A stretch of DNA of 64,000 bases from Myripristis murdjan (Eukaryota > Chordata > Actinopteri > Holocentriformes > Holocentridae). The notes under the pieces were generated by a model, which saw nothing but the letters and a program-made list of their open reading frames with translations, did not search any database and was not told the DNA's origin. Below, in pieces: positions 1 to 12,840 of this stretch (position 1 is the stretch's first letter; each line of letters begins with the position of its first letter). The position numbers were made by a program, and so were the translations under genes. Location: NCBI RefSeq assembly GCF_902150065.1, contig NC_044001.1:19969439-20033438 (forward strand), given 5' to 3'.

Positions 1-611
1 ATTGCAAATATAATGAGCATTAGAAATTTGTTTAAAAAAAGGATGTGGATTATGTATAAATGTGCATTAATTCTAAATAGTAGCTGTAAAAAGTGTGTGC
101 ATTATGCATAAAATACTAAAATATTACAACAAGAAATACAGACATAAGAAATTAAGCAAATGTAAAAGGTATACCCAGATACACCATATATTCACACAGG
201 GACATTGCAGTGTTTAAGTGTCATGTCCTGCAGGTATAACTTATTGCATAGTGAAATAGTTAAGTAAACAGTTAAATAGTGTGCAGAACCCAGGCTATCA
301 GGTGCATCTTGGTGGAATCAGTCCTGCACTGAATGCTCACCTGGGGATGGGTAAAGGGGGGGACAGCTAACCGTGAATACTTGTGCATCACTGTGCACCC
401 TTGCAACCCATTATAGTTACTGTCTTCCATGTGGAAAAACACTTCAAATTATCAAATAAGGCAGCAAACTGAAGGCTATATATAATTCAATCAAAGGAGG
501 GATCAAATTACACCAACCCATTACATACTACAGTCACAGTTCATTGCTGACCCCCATGCAATGATTGTACATTTTGTAACTCCTCCACAGTGTGGGGGGC
601 CAGTGCTCTTA

Positions 612-761
<150 letters not shown>

Positions 762-1149
762 TCACTCTGTCACACTCTCCGTGCGTCTTGTGTTGTGATT
801 CCCTGTTCTTGTATCTGTTTACACCAAGAAAGGTCAGACACTGTTAAGTGGGCCAGCTGATCTTGCACTGTGTGATGGTGCTGATTGAAAAACACTTCAA
901 ATCAATCTGTGATCTATATAAATCAGACTGACACCGAGCTTCAGTTTGCAAATGAAATGATATCTTGGTCAATAATTGGATTAGGGCGCGGCAAAAGATT
1001 GATAATAAAAACAAACAGTGGTGCATTAACCCCAAACAAGCACCTATGTTGCAATGATGGTGACTCTGCGGCAAATCAAAATATGTGCATGGGCAAATAG
1101 TCCAGCTGGCCCTCACCCCATCCTGCCTCATAAACCTTTACTAGCCGCG

Positions 1150-1760
1150 GCTAAACAAGTTTGCAGAGTCTGTATCGCTCCCTTAAATATGTGATAAGTT
1201 TTGCGGAAGCTGACATTACTAGTTAGCTTGCGAGTAGCATCGTTTACTCACTTGCCAGATCAAATATCTGTGTTGTGCGGTGTAAATACTTAAAGCAGGA
1301 GGCTGCGGGCGAAAACAACGTGTACCCCACATGAGCCACCGACCCAAATCTTTCCGCCAAGACAGGAAAATGCATGCTCGACAAAATACAAAAGATTGAG
1401 GCCTGTGCTAGCTATGAGTCGCCGTAGCTAGTTAGCTGTAGCTCCCAGCCCGACCGGAGAGGCTAGACAAGACAAGCCCGAGAAAATGCAGCTTACCGAC
1501 GGCAGCGGGGCTGGTCTGTATCAGGCACGGCTGCGGGGCGCAAAAACCAGCGGCTCAAACGCGGTGCATTTTCATTTGTTTTCTTGCGACGGCGTGTTTT
1601 TCATTGTGACAAACGAGGATACTCATTGTTGATGTGAAACTAGCTGCCGTTGCTGGATGAGGGGCGCGGATATGTTTAGCGACGTGTGGGCGGAGACATT
1701 TAAAGGGACAATCCGCTGAAATTCAAACAGAAGCGAAGTTCAACCCGAAATTTCGGACCC
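1150..1760 (-). promoter_or_regulatory. tmem39b: CpG-rich promoter and non-coding first exon of tmem39b
   Basis: The stretch is rich in CG dinucleotides compared with the AT-rich flanks. A minus-strand donor (GTCG then GTAAGC) at 1497 marks the end of a probable 5' untranslated exon of roughly 1498-1650, which would splice to the coding exon whose ATG is at 743. The exact transcription start cannot be read from the sequence. Confidence 0.5.
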
Positions 1761-2990
1761 GAGGCGAGGTAAAGGAAAAAGGTCATCCATGAGAGAAAAA
1801 AACTAAAACAAAAACAGGCTCGTGGTCAAATGTTTTGAGTTTCGATTAAACATCTGACATTAACATAATGTAAATACCACCCTGGATTCATGTCTCCGCT
1901 GTCATGTGCCTGCACAACCATAAAGTGAGTTTATTACAGGCCGGTATTTCCGTCACACTGATAGTACACTTGTGATAACCATAGATCATAGTACTATACT
2001 TATAACTAACTTACTTTCAACTTAATGACTCCTCAGCAAGAAATAAAACAGAACAAACCCGTGATGGCACAAATCCCTCTCAGAAAAATGCAGAGGTTTT
2101 TCCTGTAACGTTATGTCTTCAGCAAAAATATTTACAATACTTCAGAAAATGCTGATAAAAAATAGGAATGTATGCACTGACTTTTTTTTTTTCCTCATTC
2201 AGTGTCTCTGCCCTTTCCAGTCTTGCCCCTTCCCACTGTTTTTGTCCATTATTCATTTTGCACAGTGCAAAAATGCATGTCATGAGTCAGATAACTCAGC
2301 AGAATTAATAAGTTTGACCTTTAAATAGCAGCGCTCTTTGAACGCTTCAGCAGAGGGAAGACGAACTGAGTTGCTGTTGCACTTTTCTCGCCGCTAGGTG
2401 TCAGTGTGGAGGTAAACACACAGGGTAGAGCTTCCTCATGGTGCCTGGGTTAGGTATTCTTAGGTACAGCATTAGTTCTCAGTGATGGTCCATTGTGAAC
2501 AGATTTGACAGGTTTTTATAGTAGCTAGACTCAACAGCAGCCTCCTTCACTCAGTTTCTTGTTCTGGAGGACAGGTTACTTTTTGAAAACAGCTGGTGTA
2601 GTGTTTAGCTGTTAATTATAACCTTGCATGATCTGTCTCCACGGTAGTTGGTGAAGCTCATTATTTTCTCCACTTGGCCACGCTGAAAGTGAAAATAGTA
2701 TAGCAGACTAAACAGGAAATAGGAAAGTATGTCTGCACTTGTTGTAGGAGACTAATATGAAACTCCCCTCGACAGAAGGCAAATGACAGGTATGAATAAA
2801 AGATTCTCCCCGTCCTTTTTCCTTGTAGTGCCCAGCAGTTCAAAATATCACCAAAATGGATAAACTCACAGGTTATGTATGTTTTATGTTCTGCATCAGG
2901 TCACATAAATGAAAGGGCAATCTTACACAAACCTACAAATGTTCACAACTGGCTCTTAAATAATGTGTAACTACAAATATTTTGAATATC
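1761..2990. other. Intergenic, no gene seen
   Basis: AT-rich DNA between the tmem39b promoter and the candidate exons to the right. Short open frames here have no family resemblance or splice structure I can support. A CTCF-like string (CCGCTAGGTGTCAG) lies near 2391 but does not fully fit the motif. Confidence 0.4.
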
Positions 2991-2995
2991 AAAAT

Positions 2996-4217
2996 TTTAT
3001 TTTCCAATTTCATGAGGGAAAATCTTCAAAAATATAAAAGCCTACTATAAAAACAGGTAACATACATTTCACAAAGGAGATAGCTCCTTCAGTTCTGAGT
3101 ACCATACTGAAGCACAGTACACCATCTTTAAAAACACTTTTGTACTTTCACTACCAAAATGACAGGATCTCCACAAAGCGGACCGATGGTAATTAGCGGT
3201 GGAACAAGTTCAGTCTACATGGTTTCCAGAGTTTTCTTCAGTGATAAGAACTGGTGGGATATCCGGCAGCTGTAAGTCTTAGAGACACTCCAAGACACTG
3301 CCTTCACTGCCTCCAGTGCCTTTTCAGTGGACGGGTCCTGTGAAGATGGAGGATACAATTTTATAATCATGATAGTGTTTGAAAGGGTGTCTACCCTGAC
3401 TCTTTTGTGATTATTTAATACAGCCTACAACATTCAATGTGTCTGCCCTGAGCAGCAGACAATGTTCTTGAGTCCATATTTTCACATTAAATTCCATACC
3501 AATGGAGAAAAACAAGTAGGTGAAACAATGATTAATATTTAAAAAGGATAAATTAACTACTGCCATTATTTCTCAACTGACCATGAGGACTTGCAAACTG
3601 GCGTTCAATGTCACATCTGCAACTAGACAGTTCTGACAACCTAGGAAGAGAAAAAAAACCATGAGATCTTGGACATACAAGTGACTACATGCACAATGGA
3701 CAACACACTCATGCAAGATTAACATTATACTACGAAAAGTATCATGCAACTCAAGCTGAAGGGTTTTGGTCGATCAATGTAAATGTTTTTACGCTTTCAG
3801 TGCAACTGAGAATTTTCAGCATTCTATAAAAATCAAGATGGGAACTGATTAACAGTATTTGTGAGTGATATGAATGGAGCATTATCGTTTTTATTTGAGC
3901 ATGAGTTGCATTACAACCATTTCTGATTGTTTTGTATGGCTAATTTTGCTCGGAAAAACTACTACTCATAGCCGATTTTGTACTTGAATGTACTTAAATG
4001 TTTTGGGTAACATGTTTTGGATGACTTGCATTACTTGGTATTTTGTACAGAAAACAAAACAAAGAATCTAACAAATGAGTGTTGGGGTTAGTTTTACCTT
4101 CTTGTGGCGATCTTTAGGCTTTTAGAATCCTCTCCTCTGCGATTTTTTTCTTTTATAAAAACCAGCCAGCATGACTTTGCATCAAAGTCAAGTAAGATCC
4201 CTGCAAGCTTGATTTGA
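2996..4217 (-). other. Possible exons of an unrecognised minus-strand gene
   Basis: Three stretches read like spliced coding exons on the minus strand. About 4104-4216: acceptor TTGCAG, 37 open codons including LDFDAKSCWLVFIKEKN, donor AAG then GTAAAA. About 3585-3643: acceptor TTCCTAG, CQNCLVADVTLNASLQVLM in one frame, donor ATG then GTCAGT. About 3221-3343: acceptor CTTCACAG, DPSTEKALEAVKAVSWSVSK in one frame, then a stop. A reverse-strand AATAAA lies at 2996-3001, downstream of the last one. The last two join in frame. The first ends in phase 2, which does not fit the attractive frame of the second, so either a border is misread or the stretches are open by chance. I recognise no family. 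A khdrbs1 polyadenylation signal at 4657 suggests this would be a separate transcript. Confidence 0.2.
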
Positions 4218-4656
4218 AATACTGTTGAAATTCAGTTATTTCAAATGGCTGAAGGTACATGGCTCTTTGGGGAACTTGAAGAGATATACTAACTAAGGTT
4301 GATGACATAATACACGTTCAAACACTATATCATTCTCAAATGTCAAACATGTATTTGGCAATACATTACCTCAAAGAATGATAGCTTTATTTTTGAGATG
4401 CCATTACAGGTGTCATTTGGATAAGTTTTGAATACAGAGACGAAGAGGATGGGCTCATGGTAAGGAGATAAAAACATTTTCTATTTTTTTTTTTTTTTTT
4501 TTTTAAATCCGGCTGATGTCGTGTATACAAACAGGTGAATAACTTATTCAGTATTGTTTGGAACCACCGAGGACCACTTTCACAAACTGAGGGCATTCCT
4601 CTGGTACAACAAAGGAAAAATACCATATTTAGATTGATTAAAAAGAAACTAGTAAC

Positions 4657-4662
4657 TTTATT
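4657..4662 (-). terminator. khdrbs1: khdrbs1 polyadenylation signal; 3' UTR about 4640-5545
   Basis: A reverse-strand AATAAA in the context ATCAATAAAGTTAC lies about 0.9 kb downstream of the khdrbs1 stop. The stretch between them has no supported gene and fits a 3' UTR. A further reverse AATAAA near 4386 could serve a longer form. Confidence 0.5.
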
Positions 4663-5545
4663 GATACAACGCACTGCAGCAAAACATTTTGGGATATATT
4701 TAGTATCCTATTTAGCCAAGAGAACACAAAGCAATAGGCATTTTGGAGACGGCACGGCTTTAAGCATATACAGTTGTCCTAAGGTTATGTACAAAATATT
4801 GAGTTGGCTGCAGCTTTCGTTACAGACTAAGGATTGTTATCCTTCAAACTGCACAACAAATAGTGGCTCATCAGTGATCATTTAGCAAGTAATAATACAC
4901 GACAGTATACCAGTTCCAAGAATGGCAAAACTAGATGCATTTATCTAATAGTCAAATTAAATGGATTTGAATGAGATTTTAAGAGATTACCTAAATTCAC
5001 ACGGGTTGATTTGAATAGTATAAACAAAAATGATAACACCTCTCTTGTTTTTTGTTTTTAATCAAAACGGCTCAGAGCTGTATTTGAATTTGCAACTAGA
5101 TCTATTCTAGTTAGTGAATTTACATTGAGGCATTACTGATTTTTGTCCAGTCATGAAGGACATTTGAAATGCAGCCTAAGTGATAAAGTTAAATCGCCAC
5201 AGTTACATCTTGTTAAGAACAACTAACTGAAATGGTAACCATCAACATATATTACTAAATACCACTTTTTACTGATAGGTTTAAGTAACTAGGAGCTTTA
5301 CTGTCAACTACGCAACTGAAAACAAACAATAAATGGAAACAATGAAACTTTCTGCGTTCACGTATTTCTCTGGCACTCTATAATACATCCAAACAAAAAT
5401 CTTGTTCAAGCTGATAAAAAAGTCAACATAAAACAGACATTTTTTTTTAAAAAAAAGGGACAAATGAGGAGGAATTTACTTTTCGAAAAGTTAAGTGAGT
5501 TACAATCGGAGACAGTTGCCGCAGCAACTCTCTACCAGAGGCCAT

Positions 5546-8500
5546 TCAGTATCTTCCATATGGATGCTCTCTATATGATCCCTTCGCCTGCCTTGATGGG
5601 GGGGCTTTCCCTCCAGACCCCGTGCCGGACCATGCACTATCCCAGTCATCTTGATCTGTAAGGACACAATGAAAAAAAAAGAAAAGAAAATGTGTCAACT
5701 TCTAGACACATTGTGTGTGTTGACAGGAGAGGCGTAATGACCGGATTAAATGTGCTATGCTGAGGAGTACTCAGTGATGACTGATGTGTTATATGGTTAT
5801 GGGGCAAGGCCTGAACTATGTGACAGAAAAAACTAAATGTTGTGCATGGGAGAAACAAAGATTAATGAAAAAAAGTAGATGCAATCTTACTGTAAGGTTC
5901 ATATGACGGCTCCTGTGGTTCTCCGTGGCCGTAATCATAGTACTCAGTATCCCTGAGGAGAGAATGTCAAGTGTATCCCATCAAATTTAGATGCAGACAT
6001 AAGAAACCGGCAAAACCCGTCACTAAATAAACTCAATGTTGACTTACGCGGGTGCAGGTTGTTGACTGTAGTAACTATCATATCCCTCATAGGCAGGCTC
6101 TGAGTAGGAGTCTTCATAAGGAGGCTAGAAGGGGAAAGCAGGGGGCATTAAACGGTGTAGAGTTCAGAAAAATCATAATGAAAGTAATCAGTACAACAAA
6201 TGCCAAAAACAATTACTGTCATCATAAGGAGACAAATTATGAAAGCTAAAGGTAAGAAACTCACATATTCCTCATAGCCGTCAGGTTTGGCTTGTGATGA
6301 AGGAGGGGGAGCAAGCTGCTGATGGGACAAGGCCTGTGCAGGGAGCATCCTTGGTGCTCCTGCTGTAGGGGGCCTAGAGCGAGGAGCTGCACCACCTCTG
6401 GAAGGCGCAGAAGGAAGTCCACCCCTGCCAGATGGAGCTCCTCTAGGTGCACCGCCCCTGCCCATTCCTCCCCGTGGAGCTCCACCACGGGGTGCTCCGC
6501 GAGGGGCCCCACGTGGCATTCCACGCCCCCTGTGGAACATTAACCACGTTTCAATAAGTGATCCACCTCAAAGCAAACCATCAGCTCAATACAATACATC
6601 ACAGAATATATTCTTGGGATTCATGTGCGAATCTTTGCATTTCAATGCAACCGAGCAGCAGAAAAATATTCACAAAATGTTTATGTTAGCTATTCCATAT
6701 TCATCTCTCATTAACATAGAACATCCATGGCTTACCTAGGTCCCCCAGCATTGTGTGGTCCACCTCTACCCCTGCCTGGAGGGCCACCCCGCCCCCTGCC
6801 TGAACCATCCTGGGCACCATTCAGGAAGTGAGGATCCATGAACTGCTCCTGCTCACCAGGCTCCTACAAACCAGACATGGACTTAATTGCGGAATTCACT
6901 GTGAGAGATATTGGAAATGCTGCAAAGACTGTGTGTGTAAGAGATAAAGAGACCGTTCTGGATACATACAGGGATAAGGAACTTCTTGACCTCCTCCATG
7001 GCGTGAGCCATGCGCAAGTAGGCCTCTGGTATGGGTGCAGTCACTTCGATGAACACATGCAGCTCCATAGCCAGGTGAGCATATTTAGCCTCTCCGCCTT
7101 TCCTCAGCTCCTCCTCCTGAGGAACATCACATGCAAATGGAAACTTACAACACATGATGTCCTGCTTAGCAGCAGCACACAATAACATATGCTCATTTCA
7201 AACACCTCAGCCAACGAAGCTTTATTCCACTCTTACCTTGTTCTTGTCCCTCATGGAACCTTTTCCAAGAACCGAGATCTTGGCGCCAGTCTCCTCTTGG
7301 AGTCTCTTGATTGTGTTGCCTTGAGGTCCCAGAATCTTACCAACAAAGTTGACCTGTGGACAAAATATAATACAAAAAAAAATTCCCTTAACTGCTGTAG
7401 CCCTGTCATTTTGCTACTGAAAAGAGGGGTATGATACTAAAGTTACACATGGTATCATGTGTAACTTTGATACTTTGGTACCAAAGTACCAAAGGCCAAA
7501 GTTGCTGGTAATGCTGGTAAATTTTGGGTTTGGTGGGAAAATACATTGGAGTCAGTGTAGGACCAGGTCTACCTCTCTTCTTACATCTTTTTAACGTGTA
7601 CCACCTGAGAATAATGTGACCCTTGTTGTCCATCTAACCTATAGGGACATCAGCCAGTCAAATCAAAGCTGTTTACTGCTATTTGGAGCATTCTATACCA
7701 TGTCTGTCTATGTTTTTACAGTAAGAAAAAAAATGCATTAATAAGTATGCATAATGATATCAGCAAGACATCAGTATCAGTTGATATTTGCTTTAGAAAT
7801 GAAATATTGGTACTGGCCCAAAATGAAGATTTCTGCCAATGCGACATGCCAATATGTGAAACAGCCTTGGCTGTGGCTGTTGTTAGGTTTTTCTCAGGGA
7901 GAGCACCATCCAATCTTCTGTGAGCAGGATGAATCTTACATTGTTTTGTTTGAAAGAAAATGTTATATAAAAATATTTTGTGCCAGTGGAATGTGTGTAT
8001 TTTGAAAATCATTGTATTTTATGTCTGCATCTGCCTTTGGGCCTTCACAGTGAGAGCAGGTATAATAAGAGGTTCATTCCACTGCAGGAGAGACTTGATG
8101 TTCCCTAGAATTTGGTGGAAAAAAATGTGCATGTATCTGTATTGGTATCGGCCGAAAGAGTTGGAAAAAAATATCAGATATCAGCAAAAACTCCGATATC
8201 GTACATCTCTATGCATTAACTGTTGTTAGAGATGTGGCAGCACATTCCTGGTGTTAAGCCTCTAAAAAGAAAAGAAAGGCAAAGAGAAAAATAATGCAGG
8301 TCGGCATTCTTGCAAGACATGTTGTCTGAACGATGCAACAGCCCAGCGATCCTGGTCAAAATATGAAAATCAGAAGTAAATAAATAAATAAATAAATAAT
8401 ACATGGTGCAGTTTTGTAGATGCACATTTTTGGCTGGTAAATTCTTACTCTCTACCTGCCATTGGCAGATGAGCCATAAAGTTAATTTTGCATCTTGAAT

Positions 8501-9981
8501 ACAGGTACAGATGCCACGAGCTGAACCACAGCCTGTCCCAAAACAAAAAAATTAAACTGGAGTCATCCATTTCTCGACTCGAGAGTGGCTGCGACAGTCA
8601 TTCTATTCCTGGTCAACTATATTAACGCCACTGCACACTTATTCATGCAGAAAAAAAGCTTAGTAGGACGCTGAACGCATGACTTGACAAACACAGGAGC
8701 AGCAGAGGAAGAAAGGACGCCTCAGTAAAAGAGGGAGGGGGTTTTATCGTGCTAAATTTGCCTATTCTATATTTGAGCTGCACCAAGCTGTGTGAAATGT
8801 CATGAGTCCATCAGTGCTGTGCAGTCAGCTGGGGCTAGCTGTGGTGTGTTACGATGTGCGGTGTCTACGAACAGGGATATACAACTGGGCTTGATATGCA
8901 TCTTGCACAACTTGATTCGACATTTACTTCCTCATGAGAACCACTGAACTAATCGCACAAGGCGAGTTTTGCCATTCCATTCATAGTCACGTAAGATTTC
9001 AAAACATTCAGCTGTGGTCCAAGCATGTTTGGTTGGGTCTTTAAGACAGTGGAGACACAGCCTACAGCTGAACAATACATCTTTATTAAGACTTGAACAT
9101 ACGCGATTAATCTCTCAAAAAGCAACAATATGGATGGTGTCACATCTAGGGTTAGGGCTATCCCTCAGGCAGTGATTGGTCTGTTCTGATCAAAGATATT
9201 TCAATCAAGAGTGAACCTATACTGTATCCCAATCGAAGTATCTGTCCATGCTGTGCAGCCCTAGCACACACTCACCCTTGGGTACTGCTTGGTGGGAATG
9301 AGCACCCGCTCTTTGAGTTTGAGGTTCCTGGTGGCGAACAGGTCCAGGTACGTCTCTTTGTCGGTCTCTTTCTTAGTCTCACCTTTCTGGATCCTCTCGA
9401 TCTCTGCAGGCAGGAGAGACGGCAGGTCAGACACACATTCATCCAAGTGAGAAAAAAAAAGCAACAGCTATGGAAGCATGACTTCTTTTTAAGTCGTATC
9501 AAGGAGGAGGGGTATCACAAACACAATAGGCGCTTTAAAAATAAAGGAAAACAAGAGATGCATAGATGCACGTTCAGTAACGCAAATCGGTAAAACACAT
9601 TTTCGCGGAAATCCACACGTGCTGAGTGTCTCCTTCACCATGGTTCAGGCTTGCGCGAGCACGTTAGGCCTCACGCGGGGCGACCGTTAGCTCGCCCGTG
9701 TCAGGCTTTGGGGCCTGTAGCGCCGGGGCACGAGAACCCTGTGCTAGGCCCCACGCGGTACGCCCCGTTAGCTAGCCCGCGTTAGCCCCTCCTCTATCGG
9801 TGAAAAACTGCCTTTTACCTGCTGAAATGAGCTTCATTGCGTGCGTGAACGACGAATCCAAGCTGTCTTTTTCTGCCAGGAGCTCCGGGAGGTACTTGCT
9901 GTCTTCCATTTTGCTTTTCTTCTGCGCTGGGCTTGACTCTAAGGCGGACTCAGACTTGTTCTTGGCATTCGTAAGGCTCAT
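5546..9981 (-). CDS. khdrbs1: KH-domain RNA-binding protein Sam68 (KHDRBS1), 9 coding exons
   Basis: A STAR-family nuclear RNA-binding protein that regulates splicing and signalling. Coding exons, all reverse: 9819-9981, 9276-9403, 7237-7353, 6970-7116, 6736-6863, 6265-6529, 6048-6124, 5891-5952, 5546-5655; total 398 aa. In order the protein has a short head; QUA1 ([20 protein letters not shown]); a KH core with [23 protein letters not shown]2 ([15 protein letters not shown]); an RG/PRG-rich middle; a Tyr-rich tail ([31 protein letters not shown]); and the family's terminal signal-like end YREHPYGRY. The start at 9981 (MSLTNAKNK) is chosen because it precedes QUA1; an in-frame ATG at 10041 is possible. 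The head is about 25 aa, much shorter than the Pro-rich human one, and the human DMMDDIC-like link after QUA2 is absent. This could be either teleost khdrbs1 paralogue. Confidence 0.95.
7733..8218. mobile_element. hAT-like non-autonomous element with 8-bp target duplication
   Basis: A 470-bp insert (7741-8210) in khdrbs1 coding intron 2 is flanked by perfect 8-bp direct repeats ATGCATTA at 7733-7740 and 8211-8218. Its ends are imperfect inverted repeats (left AAGTATGCATAATGATATC, right complement AGAGATGTACGATATCGG). The inside carries the GATATC/TATCGG-type strings common in fish hAT MITEs. No transposase remains. An 8-bp duplication is the hAT hallmark. Confidence 0.7.
8378..8399. repeat. 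(AAAT)n microsatellite
   Basis: Tandem AAAT/AATA units inside a khdrbs1 intron. Confidence 0.8.
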
Positions 9982-10260
9982 GCTCGTGTGGCTAGGCTCG
10001 CTAGCTGCGTTGGTTAGCACGCTCCCTCTCAAAACCAACAAAAAGAAACGCGGCTAACTGGGACGGCAGAGTATTCGCCGCGAGTGGAGTAAGCGACACG
10101 GCTGGAAAAATCGTCCGGTATCTTTTCGTCAATGGACAAAGGAAGGATGGCGCAGCTGCTTGTGAGAGAGTAGCCAACCAGCTTCCACTTGTGGCTAATG
10201 GCTTCCGGCGGCGCGTGGAGCGTCAAAGGAGTGCGTGGTGACGTCAGGGCAGGTCGGAAT
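9982..10260 (-). promoter_or_regulatory. khdrbs1: khdrbs1 5' UTR and CpG-rich promoter
   Basis: The sequence directly upstream of the khdrbs1 start is CG-rich, as is the first exon and its intron edge (about 9600-10260), and it gives way to AT-rich intergenic DNA at about 10270. No TATA box stands out. This fits a CpG-type housekeeping promoter. Confidence 0.5.
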
Positions 10261-10337
10261 CTCGGGCACCAATCATGCACATTGATAATAAGTTTATTTG
10301 TTATTCATCATAATCAGTTTTTACATAATTTTTTTAT

Positions 10338-10790
10338 AGTGACGGCTTGTTGCGTTGAGTTGCAAGTGCAGCCCTCACGTGGCAGAGGACCTGATGATAT
10401 ATGCATGATATGCTTTTTTTTTTTTTTTTTTATTCCGTCCAGAGTAAAATACTTGTTAGACCCCCCCCCAAAATTCAGCTACTTGGTGGGCTGTCCAAAT
10501 GATCGGTCCACTACGGTCAGCCTCTTAAGGCCTGAAGTTAAAATAAGGTGTTCTGTGCGTAGGCATCAGGATGAGAGCGTGTCATGGCATCGTAGCAATA
10601 AATACTGTCTGCAGTTTCTACTTTAATTAAGAAAAAGTACAAAGAGAAATGTTATAAATCATTCTGGTCCACGTCTGCCTTTGTGCTTATGTGGCGTACA
10701 GATCTACTAGGGCATATTTAAGATGGATTTCCACAAGTTTTTATACAGTTGGTGGGATCTGACAAACAAATGATGAATAATCTGAGTCAC
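10338..10790. repeat. Copy 1 of a diverged direct duplication
   Basis: Resembles 12478-12840 in the same orientation. Shared strings include GCTGTCCAAATGAT, TCATGGCATC, AATAAATACT and AAAAAGTACAAAGAGAA, in the same order and with similar spacing. Neither copy holds an open frame I can support. The family is unknown; it may be an old dispersed repeat or a local duplication. Confidence 0.6.
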
Positions 10791-12477
10791 ACAGTCACCT
10801 GCTGACTGATAAAAAGACTTCTCCACTATTCAGATCAATTCCGAAATGAATGTAATTTTATATCTCACATGATCTTTACATCTTAATTTTTATCTTTATG
10901 TACCGTCAACAAAAAATAGTTTTCTGTGCCACAAAGAGGCAGCAGTTGTCTACAGCCCCCTGAAAGAATATAACAGTAGAGGTACAGTAGAGGTAACGGT
11001 GGTGTACTGCCTCCTAGTGGCTAAACACTAGACCTACAACATAATTCGCTTTTTTATTGAAGTGCACTGTGTGGCGAATTTATATGCTTGGCTGTGTCAG
11101 CAGTTAGATTTTTTTTATTATTATTTTAATTTCAGCTGTAACTTTTTTGAGAATAAATGGTGCTGTCTGGCATGTATAATCCTTTATTGTTTGTTTCACT
11201 GTGTCATACGCTGCCAATATTCCTCTGTCAAACCCTGCTGCACATTTTGAGTGTAATGAAAGAACGATTTTGAGAAATATTGCTGCTTGCTTTCTTGCCA
11301 GATGCCAAATTGCAAAATCTGTTACTAAACTGCAATTGACACTGGGCAGGGAAAGCTTCATAAGATTATTTAAACTGTTGTTTCCTTTGTCTTTCTTCAT
11401 TCCTTTATACCATAACACTCTCATTACATATTACTCCTCAGATCTTATACTTTTGCCAAATATACTAGTTTACTAGTATATTACTTGTATATTTGTCAGT
11501 GCTCAATAAATTTTACAGTAGTGTACACTGCTAAAACACGGTGTATGCCAACAAACAAATTTTAAGAGCATTCACTCTAATTACTATAAAAACATATACT
11601 ATAAATAAATACTATAAAAAACATCCCTACCATTATGTCCATGTGTGTCCAGATGATGTTGAACATTATCCAGGTCCTCCCGTTACATGTAATTAAAAAT
11701 AAATCACTTGTACTAATTTTCTTTCTGTATAAGATGATTTGCTGTAATTTGGTACTGGCTGCCCTCAGCTAAAACAAGCAAGTGCACAGTCTGTCTCTGA
11801 CAAAAGGCAGATAAAACATCAGGACAGTTCCCATCCTGGGTGGAGCACAGTGGGAACAAGAGAAACCAGGACTGTCTTACGGCTTACTGTCGTACAGCGC
11901 TTCATTTTGCTGCGTAACCTGAAGAACAAGAGTAGCCAGCCGGAGTCACTGTCCTTGTTTTCCATCAATCTGCCAGGCAGTGAATACTCTGCATTCTTGC
12001 TGTGCATTGCTTTAGACTATAGTCACTGTTAATATCTTCTCATGAGCTTTTTATAAAATGCTGACATCACTGCTGTTCCTCACAGGCAAGGGTGCTGTCA
12101 GGGAACAACACTGTTTGCATCTGCAGGTTATTATATTCTGTTAAGTTGCTCCAAGCCTGGAGATACGGTAACAAGTCTACTACCATATTTGTCAGCTTTA
12201 GTATCATAAATATTGTTACCTGTAAGAAGGCTGTGGGCCCTGCCAGTACTTTACTTTTTGTTGTATTTCCATCCACAATACTCTGTTATCCAAGGTATTC
12301 ATTCAGGCATTACAGTCTGACATCGGTTTAGAAAAAACATACACGTGCTCAGACATGAACTAACTCTATTCTCTGGTACACAAAAGTGTTTTTTTAAAGT
12401 CTGCTCTTCCTGTGTTTGATGTTTCACTGAACAGGATTTATAATGACCACTCTTGTTAAGTCCCATTGTTCCCTGGT

Positions 12478-12840
12478 GAGAGGCTTGTTGAGATGAGTTG
12501 CAAGTTCAGTCCTGATCTAATCACAGACAGAGGACAGGCGCAACAGTCAATTTTTTGAAGTTCAACTTCTCAGTGTGCTGTCCAAATGATTAAGGTCTAT
12601 TTTTAAAATATGGTGTACTATGGGGCGTGAAAATAAGAGTGTTTCATGGCATCTTAAAAATAAATACTTTATCAATTTCTGTTTAAATTATGAAAAAGTA
12701 CAAAGAGAACCCTTTGTGCTCATGTTGAACACAGATCAGCAGCCTCAGTCTACTGTGATCTGCATGGTGTTTCATATAAATGATGAAACTTTAATATATA
12801 TTTATTATTATACGAATCTCAGTTATGGGGGCAGAAAAAA
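12478..12840. repeat. Copy 2 of a diverged direct duplication
   Basis: Direct counterpart of 10338-10790, about 2.1 kb away. It shares GAGTTGCAAGT, GCTGTCCAAATGAT, TTTCATGGCATC-type strings and AAAAAGTACAAAGAGAA, with many substitutions and small indels, so the duplication is not recent. Confidence 0.6.

Noticed and set aside
4535-4885. Plus-strand open frame of 116 aa
   Set aside because: No family resemblance, low-complexity composition, and it overlaps the khdrbs1 polyadenylation site on the other strand.
10189-10626. Plus-strand 145-aa open frame upstream of khdrbs1
   Set aside because: Runs from the khdrbs1 promoter into the duplicated non-coding segment and through a poly-T tract; its counterpart at 12.5 kb is not open in the same frame.
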